Source: Solirubrobacteraceae bacterium (GTDB taxonomy: Bacteria; Actinomycetota; Thermoleophilia; Solirubrobacterales; Solirubrobacteraceae). From it: a stretch of DNA of 17,920 bases. The translations under genes were made by a program, and so were the position numbers. Shown here piece by piece: positions 8,213 to 16,414 of this stretch. Location of the stretch: contig JASLDD010000251.1 of the NCBI GenBank assembly GCA_030151725.1, forward strand, positions 1 through 17,920. The letters run 5' to 3'. Within the stretch, counting starts at the first letter, position 1, and every line of letters begins with the position of its first letter. The notes under the pieces are model-generated. The model was given only the letters and a program-made list of their open reading frames with translations, did not search any database and had not been told where the DNA came from.

Positions 8213-8791
8213 CTAAAACAGCTCCGGACAGAGCTCCGGCAGCCTGGCCAACGGGAGCCCCACGACGTTCTCCTCTTCACCGTCAACCTCGAGCGCCAAC
8301 TTGGCGCCCGCGCCCTGGATCGCATAGCCCCCGGAGCGCCCACGCCACTCCTCCGTGCCTACATACCAATCGAGCAGCTGCTCGTCGATTGCGCGAAACG
8401 TGACCCTCGTGCGAGCAACCGCCGTCCTCTCGACGAGCTCCGAGCGCCCATCCTCGAGCAGCACAGCCACGCCGCTGAGGACTTCGTGCGTGCGCCCGCC
8501 GAGCGCGTCAAGCGTCTTGCGGGCGGCGGCCTCGTCTGCCGGCTTGCCGTAGATCACGCCGTCGAGCACCACGATCGTGTCGCAGCCAAGCACCGCCTCG
8601 CTGCTGCCCGGGCGCAGCGAGGCCCTCGCCTTGCGCAGCGCGTTCTCCACCGCAACCGCACCCGGGTCCTCCCCCTGCTCGATCTCCGGCGCATCGGAGA
8701 CCCTCACCGTGAACGGCACTCCCATGCGAGCAAGCAACGCGCTGCGCTGCGGTGAGCGCGAGGCAAGGACCAGGGAGGGCAGCTCAGACAG
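8213..8791 (-). CDS. maf: Maf family nucleotide pyrophosphatase (non-ATG start)
   Basis: Maf proteins hydrolyse dTTP/UTP or modified nucleotides to monophosphates, a house-cleaning role. Conserved parts are the N-terminal LASRSPQR loop, GCDTIVV with IYGKP, and the C-terminal GRSGGYAIQGAGA with NVVGLPL. The LASRSPQR loop is needed for substrate binding but lies upstream of the first ATG/GTG/TTG candidate (TTG at 8737), so the true start must be earlier. Only CTG codons are available: 8791, 8782 or 8773. I chose 8791 because a GGGGA lies 10 nt upstream in the end of ndk; 8782 would begin MPSLVLASRSP. The frame is the same as ndk and separated from it by one TAG, so readthrough cannot be excluded. 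Length is 192 aa from 8791. Function is confident, start is not. Confidence 0.9.
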   Translation of the reverse strand: MSELPSLVLASRSPQRSALLARMGVPFTVRVSDAPEIEQGEDPGAVAVENALRKARASLRPGSSEAVLGCDTIVVLDGVIYGKPADEAAARKTLDALGGRTHEVLSGVAVLLEDGRSELVERTAVARTRVTFRAIDEQLLDWYVGTEEWRGRSGGYAIQGAGAKLALEVDGEEENVVGLPLARLPELCPELF

Positions 8792-8794
8792 CGA

Positions 8795-9199
8795 CTACAG
8801 GTCCCCGAAGAACAGCTCTGCCTCACGGGCCGCCGACTCGGGCGAGTCCGAGCCGTGGACCATGTTCGTGCCCATCTCGATTGCGAAATCTCCGCGAATC
8901 GTCCCCGGCGTGGCCTCCAGCGGGTTGGTCGCCCCGATCAACTGGCGCGCGGCCTTGACCGCATCGGTGCCCTCGAGCACCATCGCCACGATCGGGCCCG
9001 AGGTGATGAAGTCGACTAGCTCGCCAAAGAACGGGCGCTCGGCGTGCTCGGCGTAGTGGCGCTCGGCCAGCTCACGCGTGACCGTCATGTGCCGCAGGGC
9101 GACGATCTTCAAGCCCTTGCGCTCGAAGCGGGCCACGATCTCGCCGGTCAAGCTGCGGGCGAAGGCGTCGGGCTTTACGAGGATCAGAGTTCGGTCCAT
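8795..9199 (-). CDS. ndk: Nucleoside diphosphate kinase
   Basis: Transfers the gamma-phosphate from ATP to nucleoside diphosphates through a phosphohistidine. At 134 aa it is of standard length. The active-site block NMVHGSDS (112-119) contains the catalytic His at 115; LVKPDA near the start holds Lys9, and NPLEATPGTIRGDF (92-105) is the nucleotide-binding region. An AAGGA site lies just before the ATG at 9199. The stop TAG is followed in the same frame, without another stop, by maf. Both products act on nucleotide pools, consistent with shared transcription. Confidence 0.98.
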   Translation of the reverse strand: MDRTLILVKPDAFARSLTGEIVARFERKGLKIVALRHMTVTRELAERHYAEHAERPFFGELVDFITSGPIVAMVLEGTDAVKAARQLIGATNPLEATPGTIRGDFAIEMGTNMVHGSDSPESAAREAELFFGDL

Positions 9200-9235
9200 G
9201 GGTTCCTTTTTGCTCGGGTTGAGAAGGTCGGTGAT

Positions 9236-9865
9236 TCAGGAGGTCGGGCGGGGACGTGTGGCACGTCCGCTCCCGCGCGGTCTCACGACCGGCTCAGACG
9301 CCGCAATCGGCGCCGCTTCCTCCGTACCCCCATCCTGCTTGCTCGCCAGCGGTCGATCGAGATCGGCAAGGTCGCTCTCCAGCGGCGCCCGTCTGCGACG
9401 CGTGCGCGGCGCGGCGATGCCGGGGACATCCGCCTCGCAGTACGGACAGATCGTCCATGCCTGGTCGAGCGGACGCGAGCAGCTCACGCAGCGCTCCTTG
9501 AGCTTGCGCAGGCAGCTCGGGCACCGGACGAAGTCGCGCTCCACGCGGTAGTCGCAGTGGGGGCACAGCGACTGGTCCAGCTGGTGCAGACGCGCCTCCG
9601 CCGCCTGTATCTCGAGTTCGCGCTCGTGCACGTCCTCGATGTACTCGGGCGGGCGCAGGATCATGTAGACGATCGTCCCCACAAACGGGAACAGCGACGC
9701 CGCCGTCGCGCATCCAATCAGCATCGGATCGTGGATCCGCCGCCGCGCATCGGCGTAGGTCCAGTAGATCAGCGAGAGATAGAAGACCGCCACGAACAGA
9801 ATCAGCAGGTCGACGGCCAGGTTCAGGCCGCTGCTTTCAATTCCGAAGTATGCGAGCGGTGGCAT
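9236..9865 (-). CDS. Membrane-anchored double zinc-ribbon protein, function unknown
   Basis: A 209-aa protein with two N-terminal hydrophobic segments (about 17-36 and 48-70, numbered from the chosen start), joined by a short basic loop (YADARRRI). An acidic/helical linker (PPEYIEDVHEREL...) follows, then four CxxC knuckles: CPHC (about 101), CPSC (115), CVSC (126) and CPYC (140). This is the arrangement of a double zinc ribbon. The C-terminal 55 residues are Arg/Pro/Ala-rich and probably disordered. I chose the ATG at 9865 (MPPLAYFG) over the one at 9904 because the latter overlaps the upstream 38-aa gene; 9865 lies 13 nt after that gene's stop. The cysteine clusters probably bind zinc structurally, and the partner or target is unknown. 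Confidence 0.85.
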   Translation of the reverse strand: MPPLAYFGIESSGLNLAVDLLILFVAVFYLSLIYWTYADARRRIHDPMLIGCATAASLFPFVGTIVYMILRPPEYIEDVHERELEIQAAEARLHQLDQSLCPHCDYRVERDFVRCPSCLRKLKERCVSCSRPLDQAWTICPYCEADVPGIAAPRTRRRRAPLESDLADLDRPLASKQDGGTEEAAPIAASEPVVRPRGSGRATRPRPTS

Positions 9866-9878
9866 CGGCCGGCTGAGT

Positions 9879-9995
9879 TTAGAGAAACAACCGGCCGAAT
9901 CCATACCCCGCGGCGAAGAACACGAGGATCACCAATGCAACGATCAGCGCCACGGCGCCGATCATGGTGAGGACCGAAGGTCCGTTCTCGTTCAT
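9879..9995 (-). CDS. 38-aa single-helix membrane protein, function unknown
   Basis: A small ORF below the usual length cut-off. Its ATG (9995) overlaps the folC stop TGA (9994-9992) in an ATGA junction, and it ends with TAA 13 nt before the zinc-ribbon gene. The product starts with a short polar N-terminus (MNENGPS), followed by one strongly hydrophobic helix (about residues 8-30, rich in Ala, Val, Leu and Ile) and a Gly/aromatic tail (GYGFGRLFL). The exact coupling, the clean transmembrane profile and the fit into an otherwise empty gap argue that it is real. No function can be assigned; being next to another membrane protein may mean the two work together. Confidence 0.72.
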   Translation of the reverse strand: MNENGPSVLTMIGAVALIVALVILVFFAAGYGFGRLFL

Positions 9996-11305
9996 TGCGT
10001 CGCGCTCCGCGAGCGCTCTGCGCGCCGCTCCGAGCGCTCGAGCTCACCGAGCAGATCGCCCACGAGGTAGACCGATCCGGTAGCAAGCACCCCGCCGTCG
10101 CGCTCGCGCGCCCACTCGCGCGCGCGACCAAGCGCGCGCAGGGGTCGCAGCTCGCACTCCACCTCCGCGAAGCCCATCTGACGGGCAAGCGACTGCAGCG
10201 CCGCAGGCGGCAGCGCGCGCGGGCTAGGTGGCGCAGTGAACCACGCCGCCTGGCACAGCGGCAGCAGGCTCGCGAGCATCGCGGCTGCGTCCTTGTCCTC
10301 CAGAACGCCTAGAACAAGCGCTACCGGCCGCTCGCCGAGGATCTCCGGGAGTGCCTGCACGAGCGCCCTGACCGCATCGGGGTTGTGCGCTCCGTCGAGC
10401 AGCGTGAGCGGATCGTCGTCGATCAGCTGCAGACGACCTTCCACCAGCGTCTCAGCGGCGGCTGCTCGCACCGCGTCCTCTTGCAACGCGATCCCCGCAT
10501 CAACCAGATATGCCTCCGCGGCAGAACGCGCGAGGGCGAAGTTCCGTCGCTGAAATGGGCCCTGAGCCCCTAGTGTCGTGTCGGGGTCGAGCGGCTGCGG
10601 GCGCACGATCGTGCAATCGCGTTCGTCGGCCACCCTCTCAGCCACCTCCAACGCGCTCGGATCGAGATCGGCGCCGAGCACGAGCGTGCCTCCCGTGGGC
10701 ACCACCGCGAGCTTCTCCTCGGCGATGTCTCTGACCGTCGGCCCCAGCCAGCGCGTGTGCTCGAGGCCGACGTTCGTCAGCACCATCACGCGCGCATCGA
10801 TCACGCTCGTGGCGTCATAGCGCCCGCCCAGCCCGGCCTCGATGACCGCCACCTCCACGCCCGCCTGCGCCATCTGCCACAGCGCGGCCGCCGTGAGCAG
10901 TTCGAACTGCGTGACCCGATCGTCCTCCGCGAGCGTGCGGTTGACGTGCTCCGATGCCCACGTCGCGCGTGCGATCGCCGCTGCGAAGGCATCCTGGTCG
11001 ATCTCCTCTCCCGCCACCAGCACACGCTCGCTGTAGGAGGTCAGATGCGGAGACAGGTAGGCGCCCGTGCGCAGTCCGTGGCGCTCGAGGATCGCTGCCG
11101 TCATCCGCGTGGTCGAGGACTTGCCGTTGGTGCCGAGCACATGAATCGAGGCGTAGCTGCGCTCGGGCGAGCCCAGCGCGGTCATCATGCGCCGCATCCG
11201 GTCCAGTCCGAAGCGCATCCCAAACAGCTCGAGCGAGCGCAACTGGCTTTCGGCACGCGCCTGCGTCCACTTGGTCTTCTGCTCAGCGCGCTTGGAGTCA
11301 GGCAT
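9992..11305 (-). CDS. folC: Folylpolyglutamate synthase / dihydrofolate synthase
   Basis: Mur-ligase family enzyme that adds glutamate to dihydropteroate and/or folates, using ATP. At 437 aa it has the usual family length. The ATP-binding loop GTNGKSS is at 58-64. SPHLTSYSER (85-94) is a typical folate-binding segment, EAGLGGRYDATS (156-167) is a conserved core motif, and LLDGAHNPDAV (302-312) starts the C-terminal domain. The ATG at 11305 has no clear Shine-Dalgarno site; the 12 codons before it are Pro-rich and contain no better start. The usual neighbour valS is absent here. Its stop overlaps the 38-aa gene. Confidence 0.96.
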   Translation of the reverse strand: MPDSKRAEQKTKWTQARAESQLRSLELFGMRFGLDRMRRMMTALGSPERSYASIHVLGTNGKSSTTRMTAAILERHGLRTGAYLSPHLTSYSERVLVAGEEIDQDAFAAAIARATWASEHVNRTLAEDDRVTQFELLTAAALWQMAQAGVEVAVIEAGLGGRYDATSVIDARVMVLTNVGLEHTRWLGPTVRDIAEEKLAVVPTGGTLVLGADLDPSALEVAERVADERDCTIVRPQPLDPDTTLGAQGPFQRRNFALARSAAEAYLVDAGIALQEDAVRAAAAETLVEGRLQLIDDDPLTLLDGAHNPDAVRALVQALPEILGERPVALVLGVLEDKDAAAMLASLLPLCQAAWFTAPPSPRALPPAALQSLARQMGFAEVECELRPLRALGRAREWARERDGGVLATGSVYLVGDLLGELERSERRAERSRSATQ

Positions 11306-11349
11306 CTTTGGGGGCGGAGTTGGCGGCGGACAGATGGTGGAGCGGACGC

Positions 11350-11622
11350 CTATGCGTCGGGATGCCTGCGCAGGTAGTCGAGGAACACCGGCCGTAGCGC
11401 CTGTCCGAGCTCGCCCTCGCCGCTGTGCAGAGCGTCGAGGATGATCCCTTTGGAAGACTGGATGTCGTACTCGGCCTCGCCCTCATCGCCACTCATCGCC
11501 TGGGCAGCCGGGATCATCTTGAGCAGCGACCAGAAGAACTTGACATCCAGGTGCTTCTCGGCACGGCGAACGGCGCGATCGTGGAGCTCCTGCGTGGGGA
11601 GCTCGTCGAGGACGTCAGGCAT
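11350..11622 (-). CDS. Hypothetical 90-aa helical acidic protein
   Basis: The product (starting MPDVLDELP) is predicted mostly helical and acidic, with a hydrophobic mid-part (FFWSLLKMIPAAQAM, about 28-42), a DEGEAEYD acidic patch (about 45-52) and an ending LDYLRRHPDA. No catalytic motif or membrane segment is convincing. The same frame stays open much further upstream (to 11985), but that part overlaps the 99-aa gene and reads as low-quality sequence. The ATG at 11622 is preferred, with AGAGGG about 10 nt before it and 20 nt after the upstream stop. I do not recognise a named family. It lies between the 99-aa gene and folC. Confidence 0.7.
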   Translation of the reverse strand: MPDVLDELPTQELHDRAVRRAEKHLDVKFFWSLLKMIPAAQAMSGDEGEAEYDIQSSKGIILDALHSGEGELGQALRPVFLDYLRRHPDA

Positions 11623-11642
11623 TTGCGCTAGCCCTCTGCCTG

Positions 11643-11942
11643 CTAGGAGCGACGACGGCCCCTGCGGCCGCCGCGCGAGATCGTCACGAGGTCCCGGACC
11701 ATGCCCTTGAGGTCGAGCTTGCCCGCGAGACGCTTGAGGTCCTTGCGCTCCTTCTCGTTCAGATTGTTCAGTCGGCCACCCGAGTCGCGCACCAGAGAGC
11801 TGAGGCGCGCACGCTCCTTGTCCGAGAGCGAACGCCAGCGCTTGCCGATGACCATGCCCGCCTGCAGCAGCGCTGCCCATGGGAGTGCCTTCAAGCGCGA
11901 GCGCTTGGACTTCGAGGATGTCAGTGATTTGGATTTGGACAC
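11643..11942 (-). CDS. Hypothetical 99-aa basic protein
   Basis: Starts with GTG at 11942 and encodes a very basic protein. The N-terminus is Lys/Ser-rich (SKSKSLTSSKSKRSR), the middle is a short amphipathic or hydrophobic stretch (LPWAALLQAGMVIGKRW, about 20-36), then comes a charged helical region with two DKER/EKER-type repeats (SLSDKERARLSSLV and NLNEKERKDLKRLA), and the tail is Arg/Gly-rich (RGGRRGRRRS). The two repeats suggest a helical hairpin, and the basic ends suggest nucleic-acid or ribosome contact; both are inference. It lies 66 bp downstream of clpX with no visible terminator between. I recognise no named family. Confidence 0.7.
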   Translation of the reverse strand: MSKSKSLTSSKSKRSRLKALPWAALLQAGMVIGKRWRSLSDKERARLSSLVRDSGGRLNNLNEKERKDLKRLAGKLDLKGMVRDLVTISRGGRRGRRRS

Positions 11943-12008
11943 AGTCGCGATGGTAGCGGGGAGCGATGAGCGACGCGTGGGTCACGCCTAGGAGCTCTGT
12001 GGCTCAGA

Positions 12009-13286
<1,278 letters not shown>

Positions 13287-13321
13287 ATCAGGGCTCTCCC
13301 ATCACTTGCTCAGTAAGCCGG

Positions 13322-13408
13322 CCGCTGGGCAAGCGAGGCACGGACGCAGGAAGCGTGTCGTGCTTTGCACGCGAGCGACCGAGGACACAGCCTCGCGCCG
13401 CTCAGCGG
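13322..13408 (-). repeat. Inverted-repeat element in the clpP-clpX gap (copy B)
   Basis: Block 13327-13364 matches 5285-5322 of the mreD-mrdA gap at 27 of 38 ungapped positions. Block 13372-13390 matches 5372-5390 at 17 of 19. Both copies have the same orientation relative to the surrounding genes, and copy B lacks about 42 bp present between the blocks in copy A. It is also bounded by complementary arms: ccgctg 13322-13327 with cagcgg 13403-13408, and gcgaggc 13333-13339 with gcctcgc 13390-13396. A small inner hairpin is formed by gtgc 13360-13363 and gcac 13367-13370. No ORF is evident. Confidence 0.6.
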
Positions 13409-13414
13409 GCGGCT

Positions 13415-13999
13415 TTAGTGCTCCGAGATCACTCGGTCGATAATTCCGTACTCCTTGGCCTCCTCCGAGCTCATGAAGTAATCGCGCTCGGTGTCTTCAC
13501 GCACCTTCTCCAGATCTTTGCCCGTGTGCTTGGCGATGATCTCGTCCAGGCGCCGACGCACGTCGATGATCTCTTTTGCATGGATCTCGATGTCTGTGGC
13601 CTGCCCCTGAAAGCTCGATGAGACCTGGTGGATGAGGATCTTGGCGTTGGGCAGCGCCATCCTCTTGCCGGCCGCTCCGCCCGCCAGCAGCAGCGCGCCC
13701 ATCGACATAGCGATGCCCACGCAGATCGTCTGCACGTCGGGCTTGATGAACTGCATCGTGTCGTAGATGGCCAGGCCCGCGTACACCGATCCGCCGGGGG
13801 AGTTGATGTAGAGCGAGACGTCCTTTTCAGGATCCTCGGACTCGAGATGCAGCAGTTGCGCCACGATCAGGTTGGCGATCTGATCGTCCACAGGGGTCCC
13901 AAGGAAGATGATCCGCTCGTTGAGCAGCCGACTGTAGATGTCAAACGCTCGCTCACCGCGCGATGTCTGCTCGACGACCATTGGGACAAGTGGGCTCAT
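13415..13999 (-). CDS. clpP: ATP-dependent Clp protease proteolytic subunit ClpP
   Basis: Serine peptidase forming the tetradecameric chamber that degrades proteins delivered by ClpX or other Clp ATPases. At 194 aa the length is typical. The catalytic triad is visible: Ser99 in GIAMSMGA, His124 in ILIHQ and Asp173 in TERDYFMS. INSPGGSVYAGLAIYDTM (65-82) is the conserved oxyanion/substrate strand region. The ATG at 13999 has an AAAGGCGAGG ribosome site directly upstream. Many actinobacteria carry two adjacent clpP genes; only one is present here, and a second may lie elsewhere. It lies between tig and clpX, the common bacterial order. Confidence 0.98.
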   Translation of the reverse strand: MSPLVPMVVEQTSRGERAFDIYSRLLNERIIFLGTPVDDQIANLIVAQLLHLESEDPEKDVSLYINSPGGSVYAGLAIYDTMQFIKPDVQTICVGIAMSMGALLLAGGAAGKRMALPNAKILIHQVSSSFQGQATDIEIHAKEIIDVRRRLDEIIAKHTGKDLEKVREDTERDYFMSSEEAKEYGIIDRVISEH

Positions 14000-14059
14000 A
14001 GTCCTCGCCTTTGTTTCGCTTCGCCGACCGGATTCCTCTAGAGGCTAGCTGGTCGATCT

Positions 14060-15505
14060 CTAATCGGCCGGCGTCCACAGCTTGGCGGGCGCCTCGGACT
14101 CGGGTTGATCGGCGGCTGCCTTCTCAGGTGTCCACAGCTGCTCGCGCGCTTGTGCCTGTGCGAGCGGGATCGGCTTGGCCGCCTCTGCCAGCAGGTCGAT
14201 TGCCTGGCGTGCCGCTAGATCCTCGCGCACCTCCTCCAAGCGCCCCGCCGAGCGCAGGTCGGAGAGCAGCTTCTCCGGCTCCACCTGCTCGCGCTCCGCC
14301 GTAGGTGCCAGCGCCTCGAGCAACTGCTCCTCCGAAGGGCTGATGCTCTCAGCCTCGACGATTGCCGTGATGACCGCCTCGCGGCGCAGCGCCAGCTCGG
14401 CTTCGGGCTCCATCTCCGTGAGGATCTCGGACTCCTCACGTCCCGTGATCTGCAGATACGCCTCGCGTGAGATCCCGCGGTGCGACAGCGAATGCAGCAT
14501 CCGCTCCCACATCTCCCGGGCTCGCGCTTTGACCAACTCAGGAGTCGTCGCAACCCGCGCGCTGCTCACGGCCGCGTCGAGCGCCGCCTGGCGGAAGTCC
14601 GCCTCCACGCGCCCCTCCTCGACCTCCAGCAGCCGCGCCCGGATGTCTGCACGCAGCTCCTCCAGGTCATCGAAGCCGGCATCGGTCGCAAAGTCGTCGT
14701 CGAGCGCCGGCAGCTCCTTGAGCTTGACCTCCTTGACGGTGATCTCAAACGATGCGTCGCGTCCGGCCAGCTCGGTGTTGCCGTACTCCGCCGGGAAGGT
14801 CAGTGGAACTGTGCGCGTCTCACCAGCGCTGGCGCCGATCAGCGACTCCTCGAAGCCCGGAATGAGGTTGCCGCCCCCCAGCTCCACGAGCTGGTCGCGT
14901 CCCTCACCACCCTCGAAGAGCTCCCACTCAGGCTCGCCGTCGGGCCCATCCTTCTGGACCGCGATCGAGCCTACGTAGTCCACGACAACGAAGTCCCCCG
15001 TGGCGGCCGGTCGATCGGCGGTCTCGAGGCGGGCCAGGCGCTCGCGCATGCCCTCGACCTCCTCCTGGATCTGCTCCTCGGCAACCTCTGGCTCGCGGCG
15101 TGCGACCTCGAGCGCCTTGTAGTCGCCGAGCTCGGCCTTGGGCAGCACACCGATCTCGATCGTGAACTCCAGCGCGCCGCCTTTCGCCGGCAGCTCGCCC
15201 AAGTCGAGCTGAGGATCGCCCACGGGCACAATTCCGGCCGTCTCGATCGCGTCTGAGTACCAACTGGAGATCGTGTCGCGCACGGCTTCCTCGAGCACCA
15301 CCTCACGCCCCATTCGCTGGATGACAAGCGGTGCGGGGACCTTGCCCTTGCGAAAGCCCGGGAGCTTCAGCTGTTGGCCGAGCTGTCGAGCCTTGCGCTC
15401 CAGACGACCCTCGAGCTCCTCGGACGGGACCTCAACCTGCAGTCGCACACGCGAGTCGCCGAGGTCGGTGACTTTGGTCTTCAGGGCGCTCGACACGTCC
15501 GCCAC
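14060..15505 (-). CDS. tig: Trigger factor, ribosome-associated chaperone/prolyl isomerase
   Basis: Binds ribosomal protein L23 at the exit tunnel and protects nascent chains. The 481-aa product has the N-terminal ribosome-binding signature GFRKGKVP (50-57), an FKBP-type prolyl isomerase domain (about 170-260, with DFVVVDYVGS, LIPGFEESL and PLTFPAEYG) and a long helical C-terminal chaperone domain. The tail is unusual: QLWTPEK (456-462) and KLWTPAD (475-481, the last residues) are two copies of an LWTP motif separated by an acidic/Ala-rich linker. The start is GTG at 15505 without a clear Shine-Dalgarno site; GTG three codons later is an alternative. It heads the visible minus-strand run, 61 bp before clpP. 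Confidence 0.97.
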   Translation of the reverse strand: MADVSSALKTKVTDLGDSRVRLQVEVPSEELEGRLERKARQLGQQLKLPGFRKGKVPAPLVIQRMGREVVLEEAVRDTISSWYSDAIETAGIVPVGDPQLDLGELPAKGGALEFTIEIGVLPKAELGDYKALEVARREPEVAEEQIQEEVEGMRERLARLETADRPAATGDFVVVDYVGSIAVQKDGPDGEPEWELFEGGEGRDQLVELGGGNLIPGFEESLIGASAGETRTVPLTFPAEYGNTELAGRDASFEITVKEVKLKELPALDDDFATDAGFDDLEELRADIRARLLEVEEGRVEADFRQAALDAAVSSARVATTPELVKARAREMWERMLHSLSHRGISREAYLQITGREESEILTEMEPEAELALRREAVITAIVEAESISPSEEQLLEALAPTAEREQVEPEKLLSDLRSAGRLEEVREDLAARQAIDLLAEAAKPIPLAQAQAREQLWTPEKAAADQPESEAPAKLWTPAD

Positions 15506-15521
15506 GATACCGTGCCGCTTC

Positions 15522-15674
15522 GTGACAGCTCCCGCCGGTCGCTCGCGCCTCAGCCGTCTCGAGACATGGCTGTGGACCGGCCCGATCGGACATCTGATCG
15601 GCGGAACCCTCGACTTCCTGCAAGCGCTCGCGCGCTACATGCACGCACGCGCTCGCGGCCGGAGCATCCGCTGA
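15522..15674 (+). CDS. Probable 50-aa small protein, function unknown
   Basis: A short plus-strand ORF starting with GTG at 15522, only 16 bp from the divergent tig start, and ending at TGA 15672-15674 inside a hairpin. The product has a basic N-terminus, then WLWTGPIGHLIGG, an amphipathic helix with LDFLQALARYMHARARG, and a basic end. Third codon positions are about 78% G/C (39 of 50), as expected for a gene here. The Gly-Pro-x-Gly-His turn followed by a Tyr/Arg-rich helix looks protein-like rather than random. Against it, no Shine-Dalgarno is visible and there is very little promoter space, unless the mRNA is leaderless. Confidence 0.45.
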   Translation: MTAPAGRSRLSRLETWLWTGPIGHLIGGTLDFLQALARYMHARARGRSIR

Positions 15675-15688
15675 GGAGCTCCGGCCGC
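15655..15688. terminator. Strong hairpin between the 50-aa ORF and the usp gene
   Basis: Arms 15655-15665 and 15678-15688 are perfectly complementary over 11 bp (GCGGCCGGAGC), with a 12-nt loop. It lies where the plus-strand small ORF and the minus-strand usp gene converge, which fits a shared terminator. There is no clear T-run on either strand (TTGTGCG follows on plus), so the stem may act with Rho or as a 3'-end stabiliser. Confidence 0.6.
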
Positions 15689-15712
15689 TTGTGCGTCGAT
15701 GCTTGAGGTGTG

Positions 15713-16408
15713 TTAGGCGGCTGCCGGTGAGAAGCTGCGCCCGAACTGCAGGCGTGCGCCGCGCGGCAGGACCAGCACGGGGCAGGTTGCGATCTCGACC
15801 AGGTGGGCAGCGGATGAGCTGACCGTCACGCGGCCGTCCTGAGCCTCGGGACGCGAGTCGATCACGAGCAGGCCGGCGTCCTGGTTGACCACCGGCGCCA
15901 CTGAGGCGCCCAGCGCCGAAGCCAGAGCCTCGGCGGTCTCACGCGCGCCACCGTCGGCGTCGCCGATGGCAACGATCTGCTTGACCGCGGCGTCGACGTT
16001 CTCGGCGAGGTCAACCGGCGCGATCGCGACAGCCGTGCGGCCGCCCTCGAGCAGACGCTGTGCCGAGTTGCCGATGGCGATGTGGCCTTTGGCCGTGTGC
16101 GAGTCCGAGCAGAAAACGATCACGTCGGCACCCTCACGCTCGGCCAGCGCGGCCAGGCCCTCGGGTGTGGAGCGGTCGTTCACCACGTGCACCTTGGCCG
16201 AGGTGTCGCCGAGCAGCTTGACGCCGCGGTCGAGAAGGCTCACAGCCTCGTGCTGGGCGATGTCCTCGCGAGCGCTGTCCGGCTCGAAGGTATGACGGAC
16301 ATATGCGAGCGACACCTCGCCGCCGGCCTTGGCGAAGAGCCGGCCGAGCGCGACCGCGTCGTCCTCGTTTGCGGTTCCGTCGTAAGAGACGATGATCTTG
16401 GCGGGCAT
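15713..16408 (-). CDS. Universal stress protein (UspA family, tandem domains)
   Basis: Cytosolic nucleotide-binding stress protein; UspA relatives are induced by starvation or oxidative stress. The first Usp domain covers about residues 1-132: KIIVSYDGT at the start, ADVIVFCSDSH (94-104) and the phosphate-binding-like GHIAIGNSAQRLL (108-120). A second, shorter half (about 145-217) starts VAIGDADGG and ends with the family-like IATCPVLVLPRG, but its middle is reduced, so ATP binding there is doubtful. The 231-aa length is short for two full domains (about 280). The start ATG 16408 has a strong AGGAGA site 6 nt upstream. It is divergent from the LysR gene, with 137 bp between the two starts. 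Confidence 0.88.
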   Translation of the reverse strand: MPAKIIVSYDGTANEDDAVALGRLFAKAGGEVSLAYVRHTFEPDSAREDIAQHEAVSLLDRGVKLLGDTSAKVHVVNDRSTPEGLAALAEREGADVIVFCSDSHTAKGHIAIGNSAQRLLEGGRTAVAIAPVDLAENVDAAVKQIVAIGDADGGARETAEALASALGASVAPVVNQDAGLLVIDSRPEAQDGRVTVSSSAAHLVEIATCPVLVLPRGARLQFGRSFSPAAA

Positions 16409-16414
16409 TTTGGT

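Noticed and set aside
9044..9970. A 308-aa plus-strand ORF opposite ndk and the zinc-ribbon gene
   Set aside because: Antisense shadow across two real genes and their gap; composition is Arg/His/Ala-rich and no domain is recognisable.
11350..11985. Long 211-aa version of the 90-aa gene
   Set aside because: Its N-terminal 120 residues overlap the 99-aa gene in another frame and are low-complexity; the ATG at 11622 has a ribosome site.
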